From Diacronema lutheri (taxonomy: Eukaryota; Haptophyta; Pavlovophyceae; Pavlovales; Pavlovaceae): a stretch of DNA of 64,000 nucleotides. The notes under the pieces are model-generated. The model saw nothing but the letters and a program-made list of their open reading frames with translations. It made no database searches and was not told where the DNA came from. The stretch lies in the NCBI GenBank assembly GCA_019448385.1, contig JAGTXO010000025.1, forward strand, positions 124,001-188,000, read 5' to 3'. Numbering within the stretch: position 1 is the first letter of the stretch; every line of letters starts with the position of its first letter. Of the stretch, positions 39,348 through 51,235 are shown in pieces. Position numbers and translations under genes: made by a program.

Positions 39348-42300
39348 TCACACGTGCCAGCTGGCGGCTGCGAGCGCGCCGCGCACGGCCCTGCGCACGC
39401 CCGCATTGAAGTCGTCAAAGGCGCGCTCGTCCGCGTTCACCGACTGGGCGCTGCGCGCGGCCGCGCTGCGGGTTGTGGTCCGAGCACCATCACGCCCACG
39501 CTGCGGGTCGTCGTCGTCGTCGCGCTCGCGCGCCATCCGAGACTCGCCGTCGCCGCCGTACGGGCCTGCGCGCTGAGCAATGGCGTCTGCGCTCTGGCTG
39601 CGCCGGAAAGGCGCCGCGCGGCCAAACGAGATGGTGGTGACGAGGGCCCTGCCGAGCTCTGCAGCGCCAGCGCCCACCGCGCACGCGCCGCTCGGCGTCG
39701 CGCCGCCGCGCTCGCTCTCGCTCGCGCGGTCGCGCGCCGGCGACGTCCACCTGCTGTTGCCGCTCGAGCGGCGCCCCGCCGATGCGCTGCACTCGGCGGG
39801 CTCGTCGGCGCGCTCGGCTCTGCCAAACGACGCGCTGATCAGCTTGAGGATCATGATCCGGTCGCTCTCGAGCGTCGCCTCCGCCGAGCGCGCGTCGAAG
39901 AGGGGATCGGCGTAGAGCTGCCGGTGCTGCCCGGCCGCCCTGCGACGCACCGTGAGCGCCCGGCGGAAGGCATCGCGCTCCGACGGAGGCACGGCGAGGG
40001 CGAGCGGCAGCCGCGCGAGCTGGCAGTGCGCGATCTCGAAGCTGCGCACCGCGCGCGGGCGCAAACGAATCACGGATCGGGACGCCGCCGCCGCCGCGCG
40101 TGAGGGCACCGCCGCGCGCGCGGCCATCCCCGCGCGCGCGCATCGGGCCGCGCGGATCGCGAGGCGCGTGCGATCGACGCGACGCGCGCAGCCGGAACAT
40201 GGCGCGCATCAAATCCGCGAGAGCGCGCACAGGCACCTGCAAACGCGTGCGAGCGGCGAGCGTCGGTGCGAAGGGCGGAGGGGCGCGCGAATCGGGCGCG
40301 AGCGGGTACCTCGCGCGCATGCCCCCGCACGCGCGCAAGGCGCCTGCCGCAGTGGCGGCCGCACGCGGGAGCGTGCGCCGCACCAGACGCGCCGCAGGCA
40401 TGCGGGGCGGTCCCAGGGGTCGAGGACGACGAGCACACCGCCCAACTCGCGCACGACCGCGCCGATGTGCACCACAGCCGAGCCCACGTCGTGCTGCCGG
40501 ATGACGGCAAAGTCGACCCACACGTACGTCGTGAGCAGCGGCAGCGAGTAGAGTTTGAGGTGCGCCTCGACCGCGCCGAGCAGGTTTGCGAAGGAGCACG
40601 ACTGCGCGTGCGAGACGAAGATCGACGCCTCGCCGACCGCAGCCGCGCCGCTGCCGCCGTTGAGCGCGCACGCCCCGTCACCCGCGCGCGCGTGCGCGTG
40701 CGCCTCTGCGAGCGATACGCGCGCGTCAGCGGTGCGAGCGCGGACGAGCTCGGCAACGTGGCGAGTGCTTGCCGTCGCGACGCCGTCCTCGCCCAGCGCG
40801 GTCGTCGCCCACCTGTGCGCGGCGCGCGTGGCGGACGGCGGGGCGGGGCGCGCGACGCGGTTCGCGTCGGTGGCGGTGGCGATCGCACGCATCGTCGCGG
40901 CGCGCAGCAGCTCGCGGTGCAGCCAGCGCGGTGCGCGCACGTGCGCAGAAAGGAGAGCGATACGCCGAGCAGCAAGTGCGGCGGCATCTCTACGCCGCTC
41001 GTCGCGCCCTCGCGCAGCACACGATTCGCATCGCGCGCCGGCCTCGTGCGCTGCCTGCCTCCCCCCCAACCGCTCACGTGCGCCCTGCGCGCGGCAGCGT
41101 GGTGGCCGCCGCCGCCGCCGCTGCCAGAGGCGTTTGCCGCGAGGGGTAGTTCGGCACGCCAGGGCGATTCGCCGCGGCCGGCGGCGCAACTTGCGACGCG
41201 CGCGCCCACCGCGCGGACGCCGTCGCGCCCGTCGCCGCCAGCCGCTCCGCCGGCGCCGCGCGCGCCCGCCGCGGCCGCACCGTCCTTGTCGTGCGCGCGT
41301 GCCGCAAAGAAGGAGCCCGGCCGCGTGGGCACAGCCGAGCTGTGACCGTTGCTCATAAAGCTGTCCGAATCCGCGCGCGATGGCGAGCGAGCGCCATGCT
41401 CGCCGGACGGCAGCCATCGTGCACTTTCGTGCACCGGCGCTGCGAGCGGCGGCAGGTTGAGCGGCCGTGCGTCCGAGCGTACGGGCGTGACACGAGCGCC
41501 GATGCCATTGCTTGCCGCGCTTCCCCCAAAGGCCGCGCCGCCATGCACACCATCAGTGCCTGTCCGCGCGCACCGCACGGCAGGCGGCAGTTCGCAGCAG
41601 TGCGCGTAGCGGCCAGCTCCGGCGCGTTCACAGCTGGCCGCGCTGGCGCTGGCGCTGGCGCTGGTGCTGGCTCTGGCGCTGGCGCTGGCGCTGGCGCTGG
41701 CGCTGGCGCTGGCGCTGCCCGCTGCGCGCTCGGGCGAGGCAACCGAGCCGCAGCGGCGCAGCGGCGGCGCGGACGGCGCGTCGTCGCCGCGTGCGGCAAC
41801 CGCCGCGCGCGGGCGCGCGGCGCGCGCAATGGCAACGAGCGTGCGCGTCATGAGCATGCACGCGCGCAAGAGCGGGCCGCGCGCCACGGTCCCGCCGCGC
41901 GGTGTGAAGGCGGTGGTAATCACGACTGACTTGGCCGTGAGCGCCGCGAACAGCACGGCGAGGAAGGGCAGCTGCCGCGGAGCGCGCACGGCCGCCCACG
42001 GCGCGGATACCGACGCAAGCAGGGCGACGAGGCAGCAGCAGATCGTGCCCGCGAGCGAGCGGCGGAGGCGGCGAAGGAGCGGTCGCGGAAGCGACGAGCT
42101 GAGCTCCGTGCGCAGCCGCCATTCTGCAACGAGCGCGAGCAGCAGCATGGAGGCTGGGAGCAGCGCGCAGTGCAGCGCCACATGCCACAGGAGAGCGCAC
42201 ACGCCGCCGTCCGCGCCGGCCGGCGCGCCCGACGCGGCGATGGACGCGAGGTTGAGCGCGGCGAAGAGCGAGACGGCGGCGCGGTGGGAGGCGCGCGTGA

Positions 42301-43231
42301 GCCGCATCGACGCGACGCCCGCCGACGCGACCGCGTCCAGCACGTATGCCGCGTACAGCGCGACGCCAATGTTCCCAACGCCGAGCGGGAGCGCCCCAAG
42401 CACGAGCATCACCTCAAAGTCGACGGCACGGCGTGAACACATCGGACCGGCGGCGAGCCACGCAAGGCGGCTGGCGGCGGCGCACAGCTGCACGCACATG
42501 ATCCCGTGCGCGACCGTCACGCGCAGCCCGGCGTCCTCGCGCACAAGCGCGATGAGACGTGCGGCGGCAAGCTCGGCAGCGAGGAGCTGCGCCAGGCCGC
42601 ACAGCAGCACCGTCGCCGTCCACGCTCGGCTGGACCATACACGCAAGTAGGTAGGCTCGCTTGGCGTGAGGCGCGCGTGCACGACCGCGCCCTCGCGCAG
42701 CGCGCTGACGAGTGCGCGCGCGCGCCGCGACGTGAGGTCCGCTGCGGGCGGCGGCGCTCGGCGCGGCGCGCGCGCGTCCGCGCGGAGCCGGATGTTTGTC
42801 GCGGCTCCCGGCTGCGGATCGCCGAGCAGTTGGACGGCGGCCTCGTCGAAATGCATCCATGCGGCCGCGCCGTACGACGCCGTCGCGGCCGCGTGCGCCT
42901 CGAAAGAGCAGCGCAGCCATTCGGCGCTCGCGTGCAGCACGAGCGCGCCTCGCAGCCGCGACGGATCGCCAGCAAAGCGCGGCGGAGAGGCACAGCCGGC
43001 GAGCGCATAGAGCCAGTCCGTGCGTTCGGTGAGCACGACGCGCGCCTCGACGTCAAACTTGGCGCGCGAGAAGGCGAATGGCGCGGCAGGCACGCCGCCG
43101 CGCGCGAGCGCTCGCACAAGCGCGCCCGCGCCCTCGCCAACCGCCGACATGACGACCAGCTCGGCAACCGCGGCGCGCGGGACACACAGCGCGAACGCAA
43201 GGAGCGCACTACGCACGCTCCGGCGCGTCAT
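39348..43231 (-). CDS. Seven-transmembrane protein with C-terminal TIR-like domain
   Basis: Exons 43231-40964, 40910-40384 and 40041-39348 give 1162 residues. The N-terminus (MTRRSVRSALLAFALCVPRA) is a signal peptide, followed by an ectodomain of about 180 residues. Seven hydrophobic helices follow at about 202-225, 235-258, 272-298, 316-332, 342-370, 390-410 and 420-440. A Ser/Ala-repeat linker (41634-41718) and a 250-residue disordered region lead to a TIR-like domain (about 850-960): IFVSHAQSCSFANLLGAV, TYVWVDFAVIRQHD and VLVVLDPWDRPACLRR, then CFEIAHCQLARLPLAL. This is the 'SHaW...vWiD..avnQH...ldPW..P..L.RaWC.fEi' family common in algae and other protists. The first intron is only 53 nt and ends GCGAG, a weak acceptor. 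It is accepted because it alone joins the two frames in phase. The second intron, 40383-40042, is solid. Ligand and output are unknown. Confidence 0.72.
41634..41718. repeat. 6-bp repeat (GCTGGC) coding for Ser-Ala
   Basis: About 14 near-perfect hexamers. On the minus strand they encode alternating Ala and Ser in the linker of the 7TM-TIR protein. Confidence 0.9.
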
Positions 43232-43380
43232 GCGCCGGCCCTCGCCGCCGGCCTCGCGCGGCGAGGGCGTGCGTTGGAACCCTCGCCGTTACGAGGGAAA
43301 CATCTCCGGGGCTGCTCTTTTCCGTCCACCGTGCGTGCGGGGCACAGGTCGGGAGTTGTCGGGGGCATCGCCGCGCAAGT
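43232..43380. promoter_or_regulatory. Shared divergent promoter (149 bp), 7TM-TIR / GOLD
   Basis: Opposed ATGs. The sequence CCTCGCCGTTACGAGGG forms a short inverted repeat (CCTCG..CGAGG) near 43280. No TATA box. Confidence 0.45.
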
Positions 43381-45033
43381 ATGGCGAATGGCAAGCAGGA
43401 ATCGATGGGAGAAGTCGTGCTCGCGTCGAGCGGGATGGTGATCAAAGCGGGCGGCGTGTTTGAGCTGCCGATCAAGGTGGATCGACCGAGCGTTCTCCGC
43501 ATCCGCTTCGAGGTTGACGAGGGCTACGACGTCGACTTCTCCCTCAAGTTCCTCGAAGACACGGACAAAGCCTCGATCCAAACCGTGCGCGCCGGCGCGC
43601 GCGCGCGGCGCGTGCCGGCGCGGCAGGGCGCGCGCGATCTTGCGCGCGCGGCGCGCAATGGAAGGGTTGGTATGCGTCCTTTGTGGCTATGCATGCGCCC
43701 GAGCACCACCGCCCGCCGATCGTGCCCGAGTGCCGGGCGCTCACGTGCACGTGTGGCGGGCGCTCGCGCGCGCGCCGCGACCGCGCCGCGCAGCTCGTCG
43801 AGCCGGCGCGCTCGTTCGCACGCGAAGGGCAACTGGACATCCATACAACGGGCACGTGCTTCGTCGTCTGGGATAACGCCTTCTCGTGGATCAACCCCAA
43901 GTCGCTTACGTGCGGCGCGTGCTCCGCCTGCCGCCCGCCTCTTTTTCGCTTTCGCGCGTGCGCCCGCTCGGCGCGCACGCCCCGCGGCTCAGCGGCCATT
44001 CTGTCGCGCCTGGTTCGCCACCACGTCGATGTCTCCGCAGCACCGTGCCCGCAGCCGGCGCCATGCTCTCCTTCCGCTCGCCGCGTGGCGGGCGGTGCCT
44101 GCCACGCGCGTGTAAGGGGCCGCCTGAATGACAGGGCCCAACTTTGGGGCGCAAGCGGGCGGAGCCCCGCCTCGTCCTCACAGTGCCCTCGCGCCGGCCC
44201 TGCGCTCTGCCTCCCCTGCCCCTTCATCCCGGCACGCAGCTACCATCTCTCGCTCAAGTCGAAAGAGGACATTGAAAAGGCGCGACAGGCCGAGCTCGCG
44301 CGCCTTGCGGCTCTGCGCATGGTTGCCGCACGCGAGAGCAAGGCTGCGCTGCGCGCGCAGCGCGCAGCCGTCATCTTGGAGCTCGAGGGCAAGGTGCGCG
44401 CGCACGGTGGCTGGCAAATCGCTCTCGCGCGATGCCGCCCGCGCCCATTCTCTCCGCACCTTGCGCCTCCTCCCCCCCCCAGCTGACACCCCCCCCCCCC
44501 CCGCGCGCGCGGCGCGGCGCGGCTGTGCCTGTCGCGCTCGCGCATGCGCGCGCTGCGTTTCGCCTTGCAGGTGGCTGAGATGATGGGCAACGAACACACG
44601 GCGCGCGGCAAGCTGATGGCCAAGCAGGCCGAGCTCAAGCGGCTCGAGGCGGCGTACAACGCGGCCAAGGCGGGCATAATGGCTATCGCTGATGAGGTGC
44701 GCTCAGCGCACTTTCCACCCCCCCCCCCCCCCCCAACCCAACCCAAGCCCCTTCCCCGCCCCCTTGCCGAGCCGCGCACAGCGCTCTTGGCGTGGCGAGC
44801 GGCGCGCACTGCGCGTGGCCAACCACCCTCCTTGTTCAGCTTGCCGCGCGCACTGCGCGTGGCCAACGCCCAGCCTCTCGGCCTGACCGCCATCCTTCGG
44901 CGCCCACCCGCCCGCCCACGCGCAGGCGGACGTTGCGGAGCAGCTCGCGGCCGAGATGCAGGACAAGCTCACCGCGCTGCTCGACGCGGCCGCGGCCGAC
45001 GAAGAGGACAACGCGCTCTCCACCGTCGAATAG
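43381..45033 (+). CDS. GOLD-domain protein with coiled-coil tail
   Basis: Five exons (43381-43584, 43794-43909, 44240-44393, 44571-44696, 44926-45033) give 235 residues, all phases matching. The GOLD beta-sandwich spans exons 1-3: VIKAGGVFELPIKV, VLRIRFEVDEGYDVDFSLKF and TTGTCFVVWDNAFSWINPKS, where 'G.c...wDN.fSw...k.l.Y' is the typical closing strand, as in SEC14-like and TMED proteins. The remaining 120 residues are a charged coiled coil (DIEKARQAELARLAALR, KLMAKQAELKRLEAAY). There is no signal peptide or C-terminal membrane helix, so it is not a p24 cargo receptor. A cytosolic adaptor at Golgi or endosomal membranes is more likely, as inference. A G-run follows the stop codon directly. Confidence 0.78.
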
Positions 45034-45179
45034 GGGGGGGGGGGGGGTCTCACCACCGTGGAGGGTGGGCGCGGTGTGCGCGGGCGAGTGGCGCTGGATC
45101 GGACGGGTTCTCAATGGGAGGGTTTGAAGCTCCCTTCGACAGGTTCAAATTGTACTGAGGTTCGAGGCTTGCCGTGAGC

Positions 45180-47364
45180 CTAGTTCATCACGGCAGGTTT
45201 CCTGCCCAGCCGGAAGGGCTCCATCTCCGAGCGCGCTTTGCGCGACTCGTGGATCTCAAGTTGGCGCGCAGACACCTGCGCACGGACGCAGCGTACCGCG
45301 CGGCGAGTAGACGGGCGCCGTGAGCAAGCTGCGGCCGCACCCCCCCCCCCCCCAACCCCCTAACGCACGTCACGAACGAGGGCGTGCGCCAATCCCCCCC
45401 CCCCCCCCCCCCCCGCCGGCCACGGACGCTCACGGCAGCGCCGGGCGGAGGAGGGCGAGCAGAGCGGCCGCGTGGGCGCCCTCCTCCGCCCGGCGCTGAG
45501 CGGAGGAGACACGCCGTGCGCTGAGAGCAATCTCACCTTGGCCTCGATGACGCGCGCGGCCTCGAGGTTGAGCGGCGTGCGCTGCTCGGTGGCCGCGTGC
45601 TGACAGAGCGTCTGCACGTGGAAGTAGAGCGCAGCGTACCTGCAGCGCGTACCCCGGGTGCGGAGCGGGTCGTACGGGAGGGGTCGTAAGGGAGGGGTCG
45701 TAAGGGAGGGGTCGTAAGGGAGGGTGTACGCCGCCCGGTCCGCTCTCTGCGCGCGCGCATCGCGGCCGTGTGCGCGCGCGCGGCTCGGCGGCGCGCACGT
45801 GGAGGCTGAGACGGAGACGTTGTATTGCAGGAGTTCGAGGAAGCGGTTCTCGAGGTGGTTGATCTCGCGCAGCGAGAACATGGGGCAGAAGGCGGAGAAG
45901 TCAGCGTTGGTCAGGCAGTTATCGTCAAAGACCTTCTGCGCGACGATGATCGCCGCGAGCACGATCGGGCGCCACGTGGACGAGAGCACCTTCACCGCCG
46001 TGTTGTTGAGCAGCCGCTCGATGTAGATCAGCGCGATCACCACGCACTCGTCCGAGAAATGCGCAGAGTCGTAACTGCGCGCACACAGCCCGCCGTGTAT
46101 GCAGCATGGCAGATGCCACGAGCGCATGGCGGGCGGGCGGGCGGGCGGGCGGGCGGGCGGATGGGTGGATGGGAGGGCGGGCACGGTGAGAGCTGTGCGG
46201 CGCATACTATGGGCGCACGCGCCCTGCCGCGCCGTCGCCCGTGCCGCGCACGGAGGGAAGAGGCGTAGAAGGGAGGGAGAGGGAGAGGGGGGGGGGGGCG
46301 CGTACACGCTCTTGATCGTCTCGGAGATGAGCGCCTCCGAAGGACGCACGCGCTCACGCCTCAAGCGCGTGCGCCTGAGCTGCGATGGCGAGCCTGGCTC
46401 CGAGTAGAGCGGGTTGTTATCCTCCGAGAGGAAAGGGTATTCAACCTGCATCTCGATGTGGTGCGCCTCGAGGTCCGGGCCCACCTCGTCCGCGCAGATC
46501 CGGTCGTGCAGCACAATGGCGACGCAGAAGATCATCTCCGAGATCTGCGGCTTCGAGATCGTCGAGGTGATGTACATGGTCGACGTCGAGTTGTACTTGC
46601 TCGCCTCGGCGGGCCTGCGCTGCGCGAGGAAGATCTGCGCGCCGTCGGCAGGCGCGCGCGGCGCCGCGGACACGAGCGCGCGCGTGCGCGAGGCACGTCG
46701 GCGATTGGCGCGCACGCGTGCCGGGCGGCAAGCACATACACACAAGTGCGCGCGCGAGTGCGAGAGGTTGCTGAGCGCGTGCAGCGCGTGCCAATGGCGC
46801 CGCCTCGCGCTTGCCGCTGCAGCGACGCAGCGCGCACCTGCTGCTGCGCGCGCGCGGCGAGCGGGCCGCTGAGGTCGACGGAGCGGCCCTCGGCCAGACC
46901 GCGCGCGGCCAAGGTGGGCCGAGCCATTGGTGTTGTGCCGGCGCTCGCCGCCTTACCCACCGACCGCTCGTCGTCGCCGGCGTCGACGTCCATACGCGCG
47001 GCGCCGTCACCCGGCGAGAGCAGGTGGTTCGCGGCGAGCACGATGCGGTTGCGGTGGCCGGGCATGACAATGCCGAGCTCCGTACACCGCTCGGCTGTGA
47101 GTGACGGCAGGTCTGCCACGCCCACCCCGCTCAGCTGTTGCGCGTACCGCTCCATCCGGATCGCTGAGAGCCACGCCTCGACGGAGGTGGCCCTCGTCGG
47201 GAACTCTGCGCGCACGAGCGACGCGCGCGCGGTGCGCGACGCCGCACGGCGCACGCGCGTGCGCGTGGTGTCGGGACGGCGCCCCACGCGATCCCACGCG
47301 CCGCGCGTGCGCTCAATCACGCTCGCGACGGCGCGAACTGGCGCATACCAACACCCGCGGACAT
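45180..47364 (-). CDS. CCNY: Cyclin Y-like protein with N-terminal SAM domain
   Basis: Exons 47364-47349, 47205-46838, 46634-46306, 46074-45799, 45639-45537 and 45275-45180 give 395 residues with all phases matching. Exon 2 encodes a SAM domain: SVEAWLSAIRMERYAQQL, LPSLTAERCTELGIVMPGHR and NRIVLAANHLL. Exons 3-6 encode a cyclin box of the Cyclin Y/PHO80 type: YITSTISKPQISEMIFCVAI, DECVVIALIYIERLLNN, STWRPIVLAAIIVAQKVFDD, EINHLENRFLELLQYNVSVS and YAALYFHVQTL. Cyclin Y recruits and activates CDK14/16-type kinases at the plasma membrane. Animal CCNY has an N-myristoylated tail rather than a SAM domain. The 16-nt first exon encodes only MSAGV plus one base; it is chosen because its GTATGC donor gives the right phase. 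It should be checked with RNA. Confidence 0.82.
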
Positions 47365-48069
47365 GATGTCAGGTTACGATCGCATGATGGGCCCACCCTA
47401 CCCGCATACCCACCATCCGTAATTGCCCTCCCGCCGCTCTCTAGTTGATCGTAGACCGCCACCTTGAGACCGCTCATCACAATGGGTGCCGTGCGGGAGA
47501 GCACCGGCCAACAATTTGAGCGCGCGCGCTCCGTCGACATGCGCGCGCAAAGCCGCGCGCTGCGGATGCCTCCAAGCGCCGCTTGCACACCCCCGCGCGG
47601 TTCTGTGACTCCACCGGTACTTTGCGTCGGCCCCGCTAGCCACTCGACTGCTGGGGGGGAGCCCGGAGGGGGGCCGGGGGGGAGATCGACGCAGACATTT
47701 GTGTAAACTTCAGCGGATTGTCGACATGATCGTGTGCCGACAGCTGTTGGGCTTCCTGTTCGACCCTCGGACGCACAACGTCAACAAGAGCGGCGGTGCG
47801 TCCGCCGTCCGCGGCAACGATGCGCGATCGCCGCGCCACTTGCCGCAACTGCCGTGCAGCTTTGCCCCTGTTTTAAAAACGTTGACACTCACTCTCTGCG
47901 GCTGTTACACATCGCCATCGTGAGGGCCGTTCGCGCGACAGCCCCGCCGCGAGGCGCGCGCAAGCGGCGCTCACGCCGCACTCCCGTGCGGCTCGCGCGC
48001 GCTAATGCGCCCGTGCGCAGGTGTACATTGCCACGAGCGCGCCGCTCCCACCACCCCGCCGATCGCGCA
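47365..48069. promoter_or_regulatory. Long divergent intergenic region, SAM-Cyclin Y / EFHC1
   Basis: 705 bp, the only large head-to-head gap. Nothing in it reads as a convincing gene. A G-rich tract lies at 47649-47681. An AT-rich word CCTGTTTTAAAAACGTTGACAC lies at about 47866-47887, some 190 bp before the EFHC1 ATG, and resembles the TTTTCAAA element upstream of GH127 and MYB. A non-coding 5' exon of EFHC1 could lie here. Confidence 0.4.
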
Positions 48070-50683
48070 ATGGCCCCGTCGCGTCACATTGCCGGCCTGC
48101 CGATGATGCCGGGCAACTCCGTGCGTGACTTCTCGCTCACGGACTACCGCAGGCGCACGAGCCTCGGAATGCGCAGCGGCGTGATGCAGGTTGTCGACCC
48201 GAGCGAGGCTTCTAAGTCACGCGAAGACAGCCTGGCCAAGACGCTCTCGCGCAAGCTCGGCATCGCCGACGTACCCGAGCACGTCGCATTCGACGGCAAG
48301 GTGCTGCGGTACGAGTGCTTCTTCAAGGAGGCGGTCGTCGAGTCGAACGAGGAGAACTACCGCGTGCGCCGCTGCGTCCTGTTTTTCTATCTCCTCGACG
48401 GCTCGGTGCAGGTGCGCGCACCGCTGCGCAGCTGCCCCGCTGCGCGCCGCGCGTCTACTGGGCGCGCGCCGTTTTCGCGCCGGCGCGCGTCCGCTCGTGG
48501 CGCGCTGCTGCTGCCACCTCGCTCCGGGCCGTAGGGCAATCGTTGGCGCGCGACGTATCCTCTCACGTGCCCATACAATGAACGGCGGTGCGCGGCTCGG
48601 CAGGTGTCCGAGCCCAAGCTCGAGAACTCGGGCATCCCGCAAGGCGAGGGCAAGGGCGCGGTCTTCATCAAGCGCCACCGCATCCAAAAGCCCGACGGTC
48701 CGTGCGACGCGCCTCAGGCCGTCGGCCGGCGAATCGACGATGTGCCGCGAGCGCCCGACGTACGGCGCGAACGCTTCTCACGCCATCCCCCCCCCCCCTA
48801 CCCCTCTCCACCCTTCGTTCAGGCTCTTACATCGGCATCTCCGACCTCGCCGTCGGCGCGGACGTGACGCTCTACGGGCGCACGTTCCATCTGACTGACG
48901 CGGACGCGTTCACGCGCGACTTTGTGCTCAAGGCCGAGGGGCGCGTTGAGGAGCCGCCGCAGCCTACGCCCATCGACCCGTGCGCGCGGCGTGCGCGGAC
49001 GCGCGCTCGGCGCGGGCCTAGCCGTGCGGACCCGATCTCCGTGCGCAGCCGTGTGTGCGCCCTTCCGCCCTCAAATGGTGTCGCGCAAGCTGAAATCTCC
49101 TCACTTGATCCCATTTTTCAATCCCAACCCCATCCCATCTCATCGCGTCCGCCGTCAGGTACAATGCGAAGCGCGCTGCGCTCAAGGAGCAGGCCGTGCG
49201 CAACTCGAAGTACTTCCATCCGCGCCCGTCGGAGGACGACCTGATGCGCCACATGGAGGCGCGCCTCGGCGCATCGACCGCGCAGCTCGGCGGCGATAAG
49301 CTCGGAAAATTCCTCAGGCACGACAGGCAGGTTCGTCACGTGCAGTCGGCTGGCCGCGAGCGCAAGGCGCCGCGCGCGTTCGCCGCGATGTGCCACTCAT
49401 GGCTCGTGGCGCTGTGCACCCACGCGCCGGCCTCGCACAATGTGGCCGCATGCCGCCTCACCCCTTGACCCCTCCCTTCTTCCTGCGTCCTTTTTTGTGT
49501 GCGCTGCGCAGGTGTTGCGCTTCTTCCTTGCGTGGGATGACCGCGGCCGCATCTATGGCGAGCTGCGCCCATTTGTGCTCCACTACTACCTGCAGGACGA
49601 CGAGGTTGAAGTGCTCGAGGTGAAGCGCGCCAACTCTGGGCGCGACCCCTTCCCCGCCTTCCTCAAGAAGGGCAGACTCGCAAAGGACATCGACACGCTC
49701 ATCCGCACCGATGCGCCTACGACGCACACCCTGCAGCTCATCGATCGCTCGGGCAAGGTGCGCATGTGCGCAGAGCGCGCCAGCTGCCGCATAAATTGCA
49801 CGTCGCCACGACGGCGCCACATGTTGCTCGGCTTCAACCTTCCCATCGTGCGCGCACCTCACGATCCACCCCCCCCCCTCCCCCCCCCTCCACCCCTTTT
49901 CCTGCCCGCCGCGCCGCGTCAGGTGGACCCCGAGAGCATGCGCTACTACACCGAGACCGACTTTGCCGTCGGCAAGGAGATTCAGGTCAACGGGATCACC
50001 TTTCTCATCCACGGATGCGACAAGTTCACGCGCGAGTATTACGAGCGCGTGTACGGCGTCACGATGGGCGAGATCCCCATCTCTTTCGACTCGACGGTCG
50101 TGCGGCCGCAGGTCGAGATCCCGCCGCACTACGCTGGCCACCCTGGCACGGAGGAGGATTCGCTCGGCTCGTTTCTCTACCTGACGCCAAAAGTGCCCAA
50201 GAAGAACTTCACTCGAATGATGGACTACGGCAACAAGGTCTTCCGCTTTATGGCCAGGCTGCAGACTGACCGCGTTGAGGACGTGGACAGGGTCTTCGTC
50301 GTCAAGTACTTCCTCGCTGGTCAGCGCGCCAGTGCTTATGGCGCTTGCCTGAACGCCGCACCAGTCGCTGCCCTGCTCACGTGGCTCGCACCCGCCTCTG
50401 CGCCCCTCGCTCCGTCTTGACCGCGCAGACGACACGATCGGCGTCTTCGAGCCGCCGGCACGCAACTCTGGGATTGTGGGCGGCAAGTTCCTCGAGCGCG
50501 CGCGCCTCAAAAAGCCCGATGGCACGTGGTACCTTCAGTCCGACTTTTACGTGGGCGCAACGGTTCGGCGCAGCACCGCACTCGAGCCACAAGCGCGTGC
50601 GCGCGACAGCCGCGCGCGGCCGCTCGTCGGCGCCATTTTGACTCGGCTATGCTGCTGCCGCCTGCCATGCGGCTGCTGCGCGA

Positions 50684-50717
<34 letters not shown>

Positions 50718-51235
50718 CCGCGCGCGCGAACGCCCCCGACCTGTGCGTGTGTGCGCAGATCACGCTGCACACGCACTCTTTCGTGCTCTACCAGGCGGAC
50801 GAGTACACGCTCGCTCTGATGGAGGAGGAGGCCGCACTCCATCCTATGAGCGACATTGGTTACATCTTTCAGCAGCTGCGCGCCGCCCTCTCCGCCGAGC
50901 AGAAGGACAAGCTCGCAAAATCGTGCGCGCTTTCTTCCTCCCCCCCCCCCCCCCCCCCCCCCTCCCAGATGCCCCTCCTTAACCCCTTTCCGGCGCTCAT
51001 CCCGAACGTCCGCCCGCGCCGACGCGCGCCGGCACGCCGCCGTGCAACGCCCAGCTGCGCCGAGGCGGACAGTGCGGACGGCGGGTTCATTGGCTACGCT
51101 CCGTTCCAGGCAGCGCTTGCTGCCGCCTCGGTCGAGCTGCAAGATCAGGCGCTGATCACCATCATGCGCAGCTTCCACGCAAGCGATGGCAGCCACGAGG
51201 CGGTCGCGTATCGCGACTTCATCGCGCAGCTCTAA
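48070..51235 (+). CDS. EFHC1: EFHC1-like ciliary microtubule inner protein (three DM10 domains)
   Basis: Nine exons (48070-48411, 48604-48697, 48823-48979, 49159-49330, 49512-49757, 49923-50319, 50429-50562, 50759-50922, 51055-51235) give 628 residues, matching EFHC1 (about 640). DM10 domain 1 begins HVAFDGKVLRYECFFKEAV and ends DADAFTRDFV. Domain 2 begins VLRFFLAWDDRGRIYGELR and contains HYYLQDDEVEVLEVKRANSG. Domain 3 begins KVFRFMARLQTDRVEDVDRV with VKYFLADDTIGVFEPPARNS and KFLERARLKKPDG. The C-terminal part has EF-hand-like helices (IGYAPFQAALAAASVELQDQ). EFHC1/Rib72-type proteins sit inside axonemal doublet microtubules, so the organism builds motile flagella. Every junction is supported by phase and by family alignment. 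Long C-runs occupy five of the eight introns. Confidence 0.93.

Noticed and set aside
40911-40963. Sequencing frameshift instead of a 53-nt intron in the 7TM-TIR gene
   Set aside because: A GT donor and an AG end restore the frame exactly; kept as an intron but flagged as weak.
43600-43793. Plus-strand continuation of GOLD exon 1 through 43793
   Set aside because: The frame has no GOLD similarity there; splicing 43584 to 43794 restores it.
47464-47706. Short frames in the long divergent spacer
   Set aside because: No homology, no splice partners and composition like random GC-rich DNA.
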